The notes under the pieces are model-generated. The model was given only the letters and a program-made list of their open reading frames with translations, was not told where the DNA came from and ran no database searches. DNA of 64,000 nt from Pristionchus mayeri (Eukaryota > Nematoda > Chromadorea > Rhabditida > Neodiplogasteridae): NCBI GenBank assembly GCA_036245805.1, contig BTRK01000002.1, forward strand, positions 40,654,661 to 40,718,660, given 5' to 3'. This document shows, piece after piece, positions 23,101 through 35,119 of this stretch. Each line of letters opens with the position of its first letter. Positions within the stretch are counted from its first letter, which is position 1. The position numbers were made by a program, and so were the translations under genes.

Positions 23101-25550
23101 GGCTGTGCGATCACGTGCTCAGACTGGTAGGATGCTTTTATATTTGAAAACTGCTTAGCACTTTACAATACACGGCTCGTTAGGGGCGGATCTGACATGC
23201 ACGCAGCGCGTGGCCGCGACGCGTCTCTCCCCTCTCGAGATATTATCTCCCCTATAGAGCGATAAAGCAAAAATGCATGCCGCCGTTATCATTTCAAACT
23301 ATTATATCGCGTACTCTGTTATTCCACCACTCGCTGAATAATGGCAAAGGCAAAGACAAAATGTAATACAAATTCCACACAATCCGTCTGTGAACCGGCA
23401 TTTCATTCTAGTCGATGTGAATGTCTTTGGACTACGAGCCAATTATGTATATTTATGAAGAGAATGGTTAAACACCATTTATGAATAGTTAAGAAATTTA
23501 AATTATCTTAGGGAGAAACATGTAGATCTTGCACTATCGTTTTCCGAACTCTCCGTTCTCGACGACATCAGCGAGAATTTAATTGAAGGAGCGGCCGAAC
23601 CCTGTTCCGCTCTCGCTCATTATATGCACAATGATCAGGTCTACTAATTATAATAGCTTAAATATTTTTTCGGAACCCAGATCAGCTCACAAAATTTTTT
23701 AAAATCCCGACATTGGGCACATCTTTCGCGAAAACGCTTGAAAAACACCAGTGATTGGAACTAATTCGGTAAAACAGTCGGGATGCAGTGATTTTTAAAA
23801 GTGCCTAGACGATCGATAAGAAATTTAATTAAAATACGTAAAAATAATCAAGAAAAAGATTTTAAACAAGTTGCGCGATAAATAACCATCTTAGTCATTT
23901 GAATTTCCCGCGCAGGCTGGAAGCTCGCGTGCGTCGCGTGCCTTTCAGATCTGAGATCGCTCTTTCGTAACGAGCCGTGAATATTAATTTATATTTTGTA
24001 AATAAAATAGCAAACCTAGATCATTCCACACTTGTACGGCCTCGAAGCTCCCCTACCCGACAACAACACAGTCCTCGTGAAAGTGCAACATCACAATCTG
24101 ATTTTCGAGGTAGGAACTGAGCCGGGATGAAGGGGAAAATACGATAATGTAAATAAATTCGTCTTGGGACGAAACTACTATATTGCGTCCGTAAATATAC
24201 AGCAAAATGTAACTTTCTGAATGTGTGAATATTATTGTGAATATTCATAATATTTAGAGATATTGTATTTTTTGTACTACAAGGAAAAACATACATGTTT
24301 TAGCAGACTCGTTTGCATGTTGCACATTATTTATAGGCGTTAACATAATTCGCATATTGAGGCTCCCATCTTCACCAAGGTCAAGTCGCATTGGGAGCGT
24401 GAGATCTGCAGAAAGCTGCTGGCCATCGATGTGATTTTTTATCACTTGTTTTTAGGATAGTTGGCTTGCCTTATCAAACGTGTCATGTCCTCCCCAGCTT
24501 TCTTGAGAGCATGTTTTTGATACGGTTAAAACAGTCAACTTGGAGTGAATGGGTATGACATAGTCAATAAGGAATTGGAGCTTGTCAACTTACAGAGACG
24601 CAATTCGTCCTCTTCTATGGTCGAGTTGCTCCATCTTCTCGGGCTGATCTGGTGTGCTGGCGAGGGAGTCTTCCCCATCGCCAAGAGCGTCGCCATTGGA
24701 GTGCTGGCGGATATGGTGAGTGAAATCGGCTGATATGGCAATTCGTGTCATCTAAATTTTTTGTACACACAATTCGCAGTCAGTCGTTGCGGCGTTCTGC
24801 AAAAGTTCTGACTAAATTTTAACAACATTACTAACAATATTACAATTGTTTTGATTTAAAATGTCAATTACAGGCGCATCTCAACGCGCGCACCAGCCTG
24901 CAGCAGTGGGTGGCCGAGGAGGTAGAACATCTATAATATTTGAGATATTGTAAAAAAACATATTATTGTTTTTTTTTTTAATATTTGTTTTTGTTTTTCT
25001 AACTGATATTCACCAGGTGCTGCCACACGTGCAGAAGAGTGGCTGCGGGAGAGAGCACATCGGTGACATCCTCACCGCCTTCCACAAGGTGAACAGCACT
25101 AGGTCGGATGATCACCGTTGGATGATGACAAACTTGATGATAAAAAATGAACTCTTCTGTAGAACTTTCACGGAATATTTTTTTGAAACTTTGGGAACCT
25201 ACTGGGAAAGTTCTACAGAAGTGTCCATTTTTTGGTTATCATCCGACCTGGTACCAGTTGAACGTTGGGCTATTGTTAGAGAAAAAAAATTGTATCTTCA
25301 TTGCCCCACCCTTGTCGCCACCTGTTTTAGAGAGTGCATGACATCACGATGCGATTACCCGTATATCGCGCTCTTGATGTATACCATAAAACATAGCATT
25401 ATGCGTTCTATATTTAGTCAGTAATTTCAGTTATATTTCCGTTATACTCCTCTCCTTCGATAAAAATCTCACCTTTTCCAGATGATGTCACTCGTCTCTG
25501 GAGTGGAGAAGAAGGTCGTGCCACTCGTAGTCGTCGACTGGTCCTCGTGA
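20123..25550 (+). CDS. 14-exon gene of unknown family (about 386 aa)
   Basis: Exons: 20123-20186, 20324-20436, 20569-20637, 20833-20910, 21214-21297, 21343-21447, 23070-23126, 23516-23638, 24020-24109, 24362-24430, 24596-24715, 24874-24921, 25017-25088 and 25482-25550. All but the first junction are phase 0, and the whole reads open to TGA. The start MPGQHGNSGKVNNV follows AACAG. Middle pieces include EIGQFFESDPITLYHDYV and SELSVLDDISENLIEGAAEP. The C-terminal half is helical (LLHLLGLIWCAGEGVFPIAK, then LPHVQKSGCGREHIGDILTA) and ends VVPLVVVDWSS. I do not recognise the family. Three acceptors sit a few bases past an upstream AG (CAGCAAG, CAGAG, TTAGGGAG), so their edges are uncertain. Introns host a hAT MITE (21050), an intact-length mariner (21757) and a small MITE (25098). 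The single exon 8 lies between a pair of inverted repeats. Confidence 0.7.
21050..21161. mobile_element. hAT-like MITE, family C (copy 1)
   Basis: TAGTGATGCCAAATCGGCG pairs with its inverted copy at the right end. The flanks GTACTTAT (21042-21049) and GTACCTAT (21162-21169) match at 7 of 8 positions. The interior has the CTCTCCTCGTTTCACACGCT arm typical of the family. It lies in intron 4 of the 14-exon gene. Confidence 0.88.
21757..22998 (+). mobile_element. mariner transposon, copy 1 (1242 bp)
   Basis: The ends TTGGGATGTCCGGAAAGTTC and (inverted) TTGGGGTGTCCGGAAAGTTC, each followed inward by GTATAAT/GTATAA, are bounded by TA at 21755-21756 and 22999-23000. One open transposase frame fills the interior. 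It is inserted in intron 6 of the 14-exon gene, in the same orientation. Confidence 0.95.
21906..22934 (+). CDS. mariner transposase, full length but one catalytic Asp replaced
   Basis: 342 codons, close to the usual mariner length of about 345. The N-terminal part is helix-turn-helix-like: CYKWFSRFKKGEFGIDDQPR, then GRPPS, the linker before the catalytic core. The core has TDEKWITYYN (first Asp at residue 156) and YSPDLSPCDYYCFRSL (third Asp at 280). The second catalytic Asp, normally within HDNARPH, is absent: the sequence reads LLLMHNVRPH, with His at residue 245, exactly 34 residues before D280. The protein should bind and pair ends but is unlikely to cut. The second copy in this window has the same change. 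Confidence 0.93.
   Translation: MILVMDSHLYLRAVLLHYYRLGRSVKEAHSALAQSEGADAPSIPFCYKWFSRFKKGEFGIDDQPRSGRPPSLDQPLVLRTLKRKPMASVRELKKDTGTPRSSVSDILHRSGKKPKLPQVIPHDLSPEQLKNRVQVCRELLHRRSNLRWVNSVIATDEKWITYYNPVRRLQWVDADEKPTPVPKKEEHGKKELLCFFFSVLGPIYWEILAPGTSINADLFSEQLEDVAIRVPPRLLNQGKILLLMHNVRPHRAKMTQKKMDELKIERIPHPPYSPDLSPCDYYCFRSLSDFCKGKKFKNRDEVVRAFVNWAVSKKPAFWKRGIETLPNRWREVVRKKGAYTGH
23169..23982. repeat. inverted-repeat pair around an exon
   Basis: ACACGGCTCGTTA at 23170-23183 is repeated inverted as TAACGAGCCGTGA at 23968-23980. Partly matching inner sequence follows (GATCTGA; CGCGACGC). An exon of the 14-exon gene (23516-23638) lies between them. This may be a MITE pair or one element that contains the exon. 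Confidence 0.55.
25098..25256. repeat. AGGTCGGATGA MITE in an intron
   Basis: CACTAGGTCGGATGATCACC on the left and GGTTATCATCCGACCTGGT on the right; inner arms such as GAACTCTTCTGTAGAACTTTC pair with GAAAGTTCTACAGAAGTG. It begins 9 bp after a splice donor of the 14-exon gene. Confidence 0.7.
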
Positions 25551-26089
25551 GGAATCTTCCTCACCAAGCTCTCCCACCGTAACCTGCCGTATTACCGTAA
25601 CCGTTTATGTTCTAGCGATTTGTCGATAAAGTTCATCACATGCTATAACGCACTTGCGTTTATGTTGACAACTAAAATTTGTTAAAATATATCTCTTCTG
25701 TTCGTGTAACATTTAAGGCCTATCGGGTCTCGACACATTAAGATATTGAAAATTCCTAACATTTAAATTAACGTTGTTTTTAGTGTGGATATAGATGTTA
25801 GGTGATTATGCTGAAATTGAATTGTCTTAAATCTGTGAATCACAGACATGTGTTCATGATTACACTTCAAAATAGTTCACTCAGTTCTTGCTTTTCTACG
25901 TTTTTCGAATCTTCAGAGTCACCTTTACAGCGTTGTAAGCCCTGCGGTTGTTCTTGCATTTTACCACCTCCACGATTTATTTATGCGACGCTATTTTTCG
26001 AAAGTTTCATTTTCGAACTATGTGGAAGGGTATCAGCTAATACACTGTCTCGTTTGTACAAAATCTGAGCGAGGTGATGAAGTTGACAT

Positions 26090-26260
26090 GATGTGGCCTC
26101 TGGGCGCGCTGTTCTTCGAATTTTAGCATAAAATTTGAATTGCATGCCCTCTGGCAGTTCTTGTATTTTCTCACGATGCGATGCGGTCTCTCGAGTTTAT
26201 TTAAATTCATTCGCATTCCGTCCCCTGTTCCTGATCTGTGACTACTCCACGTCAACCTTT
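26090..26260 (+). promoter_or_regulatory. conserved upstream block of F-box copy C
   Basis: GCCTCTGG at 26096 and CCCTCTGG at 26147, then CCGTCCCCTGTTCCTGATCT and GTGACTAC. It is more diverged than the blocks of copies A and B but keeps the order and the distance to the start codon. Confidence 0.45.
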
Positions 26261-26350
26261 TTTTCTGCATATTTCTAAAAATAGTTCTCCAATTACTGGA
26301 GAACTATTTAATGAGTTGTTTTTGAAATGATAATTTATCCCTCAGATCAG

Positions 26351-28575
26351 ATGCAGAAATCATCAATTTGTGCGAGTAAACGACGTCATTCCATGACAAC
26401 CCGTTCTCAGGAATCAGTTATCACAGCAAAGAGGAGGAAACAATTTGACATTTGCGATGAGGTACAGATTCCTAGACTAGCATACTAGTTGTAATTATTG
26501 TTCATTAGGTTATGACACGATTTTAAAATTATGTGAGTGTAACGTGTTTTTTCAGGATATACTCTCGAACTTGCCTGATGATTGCATTGGCATGATTTTC
26601 GAGGAGTTTAAGTAGTGAGTTCTTTAAGAGTAAAAAGTGTAACTTCATTGAATTGAATCATCACCAACTTCTTACGTGTTTCTAAACTGTATCTCATGTG
26701 CACGTAAAAAAGGAAAAAAAACATGTAAATGAGAACTAATCTAAACCAATACATTTCAGCGATGATCTTTACGTAATTTGTAAAGTGAGCAGAAAGTTTC
26801 GACATTTTGCTTTCGCTTCTATTGGCATGAAAGATAAAAAAGTTGACGCAATCTCACTTGAGCAATGGGTGAGCATTAAATGCATTAAAATTTCACGAGC
26901 ATTAAATTTTCATGGTTTAGCAGTCCAACTATAAAATACATCGATTAAGGATGACACTGGAGTGTTTGCCCTATCTGCTTATAACAATAGTCCCTACCAC
27001 ATGCAGGATCATTTGCGTATGTGTGTAAATGCCGATGGAACTGTGAAGGTCCAAGAAAAGAAAAAGGAATGGAATCCGGACGAAATTGATGTAAGCGTGA
27101 TTGAATTGCATAGGAGTGCGAGCGATTGAGCTAAAAATCGTACAACAATAATCCACCCCATTTTCATGTTTCTGAATTCTATGTAAACCGTATGAATTCA
27201 TTTACAGTTTGCCGCATCGCATGAAAAGTCGTCAATTCCTACAGGGATTTACAACGGATTCAAACAACTGCTCAGAAAATTCAATAATGCAAACATTCGC
27301 TTTTACTCCGTAAGTCACCTTAGTATTTGTTTTAATCTAATTTGTGATTTGCAATAGATTTTGATTGATAACTCATTCATGGAAAATATGAGGCGTTTGT
27401 TGTGTGGCGTGGAAGGCCTAAAAATTGACATCTCTTCAAGTGTTGTCGAAAGCAAGGATAGGAAAACAACTAAAAAGTGGGTAAAATAAATCCAACCGTC
27501 CGCAGAACCCTCATCGATATCAGTTTGAGCAATAAAAATAATATTACGCGTGATTAAACGTAACGAAAATTGTACACGTTTTAATTTTTTCCTGTCAGGT
27601 TCTTCAGATGGCTCGTAAATATAAAAGCCAGATATATCCGCTTATATGAAATAGGAAGCCTCGTGGGAATGGATAATAATATGTACAAATGGGTAATAAA
27701 ATACTTCGCCAAATATTCTCCAGGCTCAGATCTCTGTATTTCCTGCTGTAGTGAGTCGGGTTGTTCCGTTTGTCTCGTTTGTTAGTTCAAATAAATGGTA
27801 ACAGGTGTTTATGCTTTCTGAATAGTGCTATTTAATGAGGATGTAATATCAGCAATTCTAAAATTGTCATTAAATCAAATCAAATTATATATTTTTTCAA
27901 CTGAAAGTCCTCTTATTACGTTAGATAATATTTAATCTTTTTCTGTGGTTTTTGACGGAAGCCCCGATTGATTCAATTGTCCAGTTTTCATTTTTCAATA
28001 TTGCCGATTTGGTATTCGATCAGGAGTCAATTACTGACATTATCAAGGTAATGCTATAATTATGCGTGAATCTTCCAATTTACTAGCCCCAAGTGACATG
28101 GCACATTGTCATCCATACACTTGAACAAACTACGTTTCGATTTGAGACATTTTCAATAATTCGTTGCAGAAAGTTCTCATGGAAAAAAGAGAACGCAGTT
28201 GGCGTCTCTACACTCGGGATTTTGATAAAGACGAATTATTGGAAGATATTGCAGATCAAGTTGAGGTATTGTGAATTGAACAGGACGACATGGGATTAAT
28301 CATCAAAACAAAAAACAACAATAAATTTTTGGTGGATGATATTGTACGTTCAGCTCCTCGACGAGTCGCCTAACGACAGCTACGGGCACACACTGAAGCT
28401 TCGCTTGAATGAATTCATGATCAGCGTGCATATAAGTAACTTTCATACATCAAATTCATCATATGTCTACATCGACAGCCCTCCGATCGTCGCGGAATTT
28501 TCCAATTTTGCTTCACAATTGATAATTTTGTCCTTTTTTTTAAACTTTTGCTGTATAAATATCACATATTTATGA
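26351..28575 (+). CDS. F-box protein paralog C (best preserved)
   Basis: Exons: 26351-26461, 26556-26614, 26760-26868, about 26949-27089, 27209-27309, 27358-27476, 27599-27750, about 27961-28048, 28169-28267 and about 28352-28575. The leader is HSMTTRSQESVITAKRRKQF. The F-box crosses exons 2-3 (DILSNLPDDCIGMIFEEF, then DLYVICKVSRKFRHFA), so it should bind SKP1. The C-terminal 300 residues have segments conserved among all three paralogs (ILIDNSFM...; FFRWL; APIDSIVQFS; SWRL; LKLRLNEF), resembling in position the variable substrate-binding part of nematode FBXA-type proteins. The last exon is longer than in the paralogs and ends in a hydrophobic stretch. No stop or frameshift was seen. Confidence 0.75.
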
Positions 28576-28923
28576 CGAGATTTACAAATATACGTAGCAA
28601 TTTGTGATCATTGAAGTATACTTTATTTATCAGAGATTCATATTAAATCACGTGACAACATTCTTTTCATGGATGTAACGAAATTGATAAAACATATCAA
28701 TTGCTTTGGAACAAGTCAACATTTGGTAGAATTCATGACTCCTTTTGTATTTGCTAAAAATATCTAGAAAACGCTTAGAAGCTTGTAGTGATTGTCTTGA
28801 TGACAACGACAAATGCACACCCGTAAGTGATTCCTACAATTATAATAATTACTTGGTGTTAAGTATTTATTAGAGCGTTTTTGAAGGTGTGCATAAAGTG
28901 CTCTATAAAATATTTGCCAACAA

Positions 28924-31616
28924 TTAAAAAAACCAACCGAGAGTGAGGAACATTCCCGAAAACTTGCCCGCGATCATCTTCAGGGAATCATCAACGACCC
29001 TGGAGAATGTTAAATTATTTTCACATTATTAATATGTTTGTGTTCCGATCACTATTATTAATATCGTCATGATAGCAAAACACATTCAATAACTATTGTT
29101 ATAATTATTTTGGACGAAAAATCGTTCTCTCACTTCGGAATTGTTTTTTCATTTTCAAATGAATTTGTCATAATTTACCAGATTAAGCTAATTTGAGTTG
29201 ATTAAAAACTGAAAATATTCATTTTACTAACTTCGGGACGTTCATCATTCCCAGCGAGAAGAAGTAGCCATGAGTGAAGGCGAGGAGCGAGACACTCGGA
29301 ATGAAGATCCACGGAGACTCGAAGAGCACGGGCAATGTTCTGAAAAATGAGTGTTGATATTAGAGTTCGAGAAATGATACCACACTCTCTTCATTTCCCC
29401 ACACTCTATACCGGTCGATCAGTGAGAGAGTGTGTAAAATGAAGAGACCGTGGTATCGTTTCTCGAACTCTAGTTGATATCATTGATAACTGTATTGCTT
29501 TTTGCAATTCGAATTGTTGACAACGAAACCACGCTTTGGGTGTTTGATTTGAGAGTGATTTGATAAAAAATCGTAATCATTTGAGCACACCCTCGTTGAA
29601 AAAACATACCGCGCTTCGGGAATGTAGTTCAGGAACACGAAGAGAGGAATGAAGAGAGTTCGAGCCACCACGGGAATCCAGAGGAACCGCTTCGAGGGCT
29701 GGGAATAATTTTATAATTAACGAATGGAAAAATTTAAAATATATAACGAAGGAATATAATATTTCTACGTAGAAAAGAACTTTTTTATAATTTAACTTAC
29801 AACTTGCACGAATTCCGCAACTATCGATCCGATAAAGGCGAAGATGTTGAAGTTTAGGAACGTGGTGACGTTCACGTATTGTTTCTCTGCAATCGACATC
29901 AGAGTTCCTACCATTTTTTTAAATCTAGAAATTGTATGGCCTCGCCAAGTGAGGCTTTAGTCGTTCAGGGGCGTGAAGGCATTGTGAACTAACCAGAAAT
30001 GAAGAAGTTCCATCCCTCTCCCGACATTTTCGAAATGGGAATGTTCACTGCAACTGCTGGAAAGATCGACAGAGTGACGAAGAATGTGAAGAAAAGACAG
30101 AAGAGTTGCAGCCAACACTGGAAAATTGAGATTGTTCACATCGATTTCACGATAATTCGAGAGTACCACTTTGAATCACTATAAATTATGGTGATGCAAT
30201 ACTTTACTCTAACACAGTCACTACAACTTATTTGAGGATCTCTTAATTTGTATATAGAAAACATTTCGAATGACAAAAAATCGATTTATTGCTAGCCAGT
30301 GAAAACTGATCACTCACAATCTTGAAGCACTCAGTGTATTGGCCTACGGTCGGTTTCTCTGTACCCTGCTCAACACGTGCCCTCTCGCCGTTCTCATGGT
30401 GGAACTTGAAGAAGGGCTAGAAAGATCAAAGATCACATTTTCGAAATTAAAAAAAAATCACCTTTCGAGTCGCGATTACAAGCGAAACTGCACAGGCAAC
30501 GAGTGTGGCGAGTGAGATGGAGAAGTAGATCAGCGCGATGGTTTGAGGGATATCGAAGACTGAAAAAATGGAGATATGGCACAAATATTTGCTGAATAAT
30601 CGACTGAATACGACAGCAATAAGTTTGAATAATCATTAAGATCGACTCACTTTCCGTGAATGCAATATTGAGCAGAGAGGTGAAAATACCACAGAGCCCA
30701 CTTCCCAAAAGACCGGCATTGATGTAGCTAGGGGGGAAGCCCGATGCTAGTCCTGAATAAAATATTATGCATATGACTACGCAATTTTCTAAAGATGAGC
30801 TTACCACAAATTGAGTTATTATAAAATCCGTTTGACGCGTTCAGGACGGCAACAATTGCTAGAGTCACTGCGTAGAACCAGCCCATCGCTGGAATATGAA
30901 GGAATTCGATGGGAAATTATGTTACTGTACATGTATTCGGGATACAGTAATCCTCATTTTGCGACTTTTATCTAGGAAGTATTTCTCTGATATATTCTCT
31001 CTCTAAGATATCTCTACTTTTCAATGCCATTTCGATTTCACTTTAATTTTATATCAGAAATGGTTCAAATTTACTCGAATCAGTCAGGAAACTCACCCTC
31101 AACACTCGGATCTACAAATGCGATCAGGAGTAGCACGATGAAAATGTTGACGCAGTTGAGAATGAGAGGGCCGAGCAATCGAAGAAGCAGAGATCCACTG
31201 AAAACAATCCGATGGTGAATTATTTCTAAACTCGGAAAACCTGTAATCGTATAATAAAACACACAGATGGCAGGAAATTTAAAAAAAATATTATTGTTTC
31301 CTTACCCAATGACAAGGAAGACGTTGGCTACATTGACTGAGAGATTGGGCACTTGCGCTGCGATGCCAAGTGCCGACATGAAGTGCTCACTGTACTCAGT
31401 TGAGGTACCATTTGGAGAGAACCAGTATGTGACGTAGTACTGAAAATGACTTAAATTTGTAGGCTGACAATAATACAAATTTGGAAAATAAATTACCTGA
31501 GGAGCGATTGTAATGAACATATTCCAGGGCAGGAGTGCGCCGAGAGCATTGAGGAAGAAGGCGATGTAAACTATCTTGCCCACGTCCCGAGGCTCGTCGA
31601 CCGTGTTCAGATCAAC
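28924..31616 (-). CDS. equilibrative nucleoside transporter (ENT / SLC29)
   Basis: Facilitated nucleoside carrier of the membrane. Exons on the minus strand: 31616-31497 (GKIVYIAFFLNALGALLPWN, the TM1 ENT signature), 31439-31306, about 31199-31097, 30888-30808, 30754-30650, 30561-30463, 30420-30320 (charged loop), 30120-29990 (FFVTLSIFPAVAVNI), about 29915-29805, 29702-29610 (VVARTLFIPLFVFLNY), 29341-29255 (FTHGYFFSLGMMNVP, the TM10 signature) and 28999-28924. The last exon reads KMIAGKFSGMFLTLGWFF and stops within the region where ENTs usually complete TM11, right after a T7 run. That could be a natural short tail or a one-base slip. The N-terminus upstream of residue VDLNTV was not settled; an exon at 32760-32724 (MVMEDDSETIHQ) is a candidate but its phase does not join directly. 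A hAT MITE lies in one intron. Confidence 0.88.
29361..29472. mobile_element. hAT-like MITE, family A (copy 4)
   Basis: The ends TAGAGTTCGAGAAATGATAC and GTATCGTTTCTCGAACTCTA have an exact 8-bp target duplication GTTGATAT at 29353-29360 and 29473-29480. It sits in an intron of the ENT gene. Confidence 0.94.
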
Positions 31617-31706
31617 CTAAAATATGGCTATTACACAGAAAACCACATTATGCCTACTTTAGTAAGTTTATCATTCTAAAGTATTCGACAGTGATCAGCC
31701 TAAATA

Positions 31707-32588
31707 TTAGGTTGATGCAAAAGTCTTGAGGTTTTTTGTGTCCGTACTTTGAACTATCATAATTCTCACGTCTCAAATCACAATGACTAACAAACATAGC
31801 AGTGTTTAGAGGTTTGTTTGTCCTTTACGTACACATATTCCCATCAATCCGATATCGCAATCAACGCAATGAGCCAATAATAAAGCCAATTAGAATTTAT
31901 TCTCAAAATTTTGCATTAAATGTATTTTACTGGATATTTGTTGGCAAAATTCACGAAACCAGCCCATACTAATGTCTGAGAAGTATTACGCATACCCTTT
32001 CAGAAAATATGTTTCAGCTGTGTTTCGATTAAGTTTGGACCGAATTACATGATATTGAAAATATGCTAGAACAATTAACTCCTGCCCAAGTAATTCTCGA
32101 TTGGATAGGATCAGAATCCCACAAGTATTCGATAAGCTGAATTTATCCCAAAATGCTCAAAATGAAGAAGTCAGCATGTTTGATTCTCGAATCAAGATCA
32201 ATGATCCTTTGGTCATTGACTATTCGCTAATGATCGAATTCAATTATCTGTAAATTTTGAAACATTGAAGCAACCACTAGATCCCATATAGTTTTAGAAA
32301 GTACATCCAACGGGCTTGCCACTCCACTATATGAGATTATAGAACAATGTTTTCTGTTAGAATATGAGCGTGACAAACATATGTGTGCATCGTGAATATT
32401 TCACTTTTGGCGAAATCGGGTTTTCTCGCATACCCTGAACGTGGGAAGTGATTCGAAGATGTGAATATAATGAACAAGTATTACCCAAATATATGCTATA
32501 AAGTCAGGTCGTGACGTTTCATGCGAAGCCTTTTAGGAGATTTAAAATTTCATGGTCGAAATCGTGCAAAACTTTTGTTACAACCTAA
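31707..32588. mobile_element. non-autonomous mariner-like element b
   Basis: TTAGGTTGATGCAAAAGTCT at the left; inverted TTAGGTTGTAACAAAAGTTT at the right; TA on both sides (31705-31706, 32589-32590). No transposase frame. It lies upstream of the ENT exon at 31616. Confidence 0.78.
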
Positions 32589-33640
32589 TAGTACGAAACC
32601 AAGACGAGCAAGGAACGAATGCAATATTGAAAGAGTCATACCTCGTCCAAGAGTAGGTCATGAAGACTTGAATACTCTGTAAATGGCGAGAGTGAAGACA
32701 AGCTTTATGAAGAAATTGCTTACCTTGATGAATTGTCTCACTATCGTCTTCCATGACCATTCAACGAACGCTACTGACTACCTAAAATAGGCACAATTTA
32801 ATCAAGACACAAAGGCGATAGGGGAATAACCAATGACATTAACAACGCCTATAAAATCACGTGGAAATGTTTCATGATTATCTAAAGCAGAGGGGCGTCC
32901 AATCAAAAGATCAGCGCCGAGCGCGACGGATGCCGCCGAAATATAGAGCATGGCCAGAGGGTATGCTAATCTCGATGCAAGTCGTATGGTTTATGGTTGG
33001 AAGGGCCACGCTTCCAGAGGGTTGCAAACCATTTGACGGTCGATGACTTTAGTATCAATCAATCAACTCATCTTATCGATAGACGCTCAGAAGAGTATGA
33101 GTTGGTATTCTTCAAAATTTATATTAGTTTGTTGCAGTGCAAATGCAATTTCATATTCTAGCATGAGAAAACGTTAGTCGGGAAAGTCAATAAAATATTG
33201 CTATGACTTGCGATAGTGCGACACCGCGAATCTTCGTGGACGTGTAGTTTAAATTTATAGCAAACACATGAATAGATCAGCGATACAATCATAATTTTTT
33301 TCGAAAAATAGTCGTTAGTCATGAATTGATGCGGTCGAGTTCCGTAAGGCACTCCTTTGCCGTGCAATATACGGACACGTGACGTTGTCATTGTCTGAAA
33401 ATGAGCAATTTGATTTTTTGCGAAAATCAAATGTTGAACTTTCTTCAAAAGTTCGTCCGAGTTTAGGAGCCAGTATGTTCATCACGTTATTGTGCGGGAG
33501 AATAGATCAAGATGGCCTTCATTGTCCTCAAAAAGAGCCTCGCCTCTTCAAATGAAGTGCCCAAAATGAATGTTGTGACTCACCGAAACATCTATGATAG
33601 ATGAGCAAAAAGCGTGTGTGGGAGACGCCCGTGGAGTCCA
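32589..33640. other. intergenic stretch with one candidate small exon
   Basis: The minus strand 32760-32724 could be a first exon (MVMEDDSETIHQ then GTAAGC). 32950-33015 has two CCAGAGGG sites (CCCTCTGG on the minus strand), the motif seen before the F-box genes. Otherwise no supported gene. Confidence 0.35.
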
Positions 33641-35119
33641 TTTGTTGAATGCCTGAAATGGTAGGATAGCCAATGGGATGATTATTGCATACGTGATAAA
33701 AAAACGCATTGATTGCAATTACAAACAAGTTTAGTTTCAAAATGCATTACTAATTCTCGTATTTCCGATTTGCCGTTTCATGGAGGAGATACAACAGGGC
33801 AAAGGGATGAGAGCGACGATAAATGAACCGATTCATCTCTCCCCTTGCTTTTATCCACGCCGAAATCTTTCATGTAACGACCATCGTTTGAGCGCAGAGG
33901 GCGGCATTGCATTGTTCCCTCTATGCAATCAATATTGCCTCAATCCGCAGCACCACTCAACGGACTATGAACGAGTACATATTTGAGAAACGAGCATTAA
34001 TTCATGTAATGTCTTGTTCTTTCCAGAAAGTATTATCCTCGCAATTACCGTTTTCCCTATGCTGATGAGCAATTCTGTCGGAGGAATGATGTGGTGAGAA
34101 AAATAGTTAGAGTTCGGAATATTTTCCGAGTATAGAAATACTGAATTATATTGCGTAGTCATAACGCAACCGATAAATATTGAAGTATTATCTATTTTAG
34201 CATGAATTTGGTCCATACTTCAAAGAATTCATAAACCCTTCGAAATAATGAAAATGAACAGTGATTCTAAAGCAATGCTCAGAATTTGCAATGTACTTTA
34301 TCGATTTCCTCCTTCATACAATGAATTCGAGAGAAAGTAGGAATTGCGCGATTTTTTTTTTCAAAAGAAAGGTGTGAGTAGTGTAAATGCAGCGTAAAGA
34401 GAGGAGAGTGAAGAGAGGGGAGAAGAGAGTGAAGGGAAGGGAAGGGAAGGGCACTTCTTCGACGCGTCATCTTCTCGTCCCTCACATTTGTGTGCCTTCA
34501 TCGAGAAGAATGTAGTCATGCGACCCTGGTGATTGCCTGTAATAGGGCGAGATAATCCATGCATTAAAAAACTGTAAGTGTCTCCCACTTTCCGGGCATT
34601 GGCATGGATCGAGAGACTACGCCTAGAGGTCTAAACCAAATGGTAATTTCGGTAGCTATGTGAGATCGTAATCCAGATCCAACGCCTAGGAGAAAAATAA
34701 CACACGCTAGTAGCACAAGTGCAATCAATTTACTCGAAAATGCAACCTATTCCAAAATAATAACGAAGCACAATTTTAAGGGAAATATAGAACTACCTGA
34801 TCGGGAACGGCCGAGCAGTTTCGTAAGGCTGCCGTGGACGCCGTCATGAGTCGCCTGGCGGTAGGCGCGACGCCACTCCGGATGGTGATCGAGGATGCTG
34901 TGTTGATTTATGTTTGGATTTTGATCGAGTTTGTTATTGGTATGCGTTTGTAAAGGTTGAAAATAGATCTTCATTTCTTGTAAACAACTTTGACTGTCGA
35001 AAGAGTGACGATTGTCCAAACATCAAGCATCTAAGACATGGCAACTGACAGTCCGAATAGGGCGAGACGCTCCGGGTGTAGAGCCATCGAAAAATGCCTA
35101 GCCAGTGATGTGAAGAGAC
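33640..35119. repeat. segmental duplication, unit 1
   Basis: This matches 41805-43724 block by block in the same order: a (degenerate) hairpin motif near 33641, CGACCATCGTTTGAGCG near 33869, CCGTTTTCCCTATGCTGA near 34050, a GAAGGGAAGGGAAGGG run near 34430 followed by TCATCTTCTCGTCCCTCACA, then two paralogous exons at 34797-34897 and 35050-35119. Confidence 0.7.
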
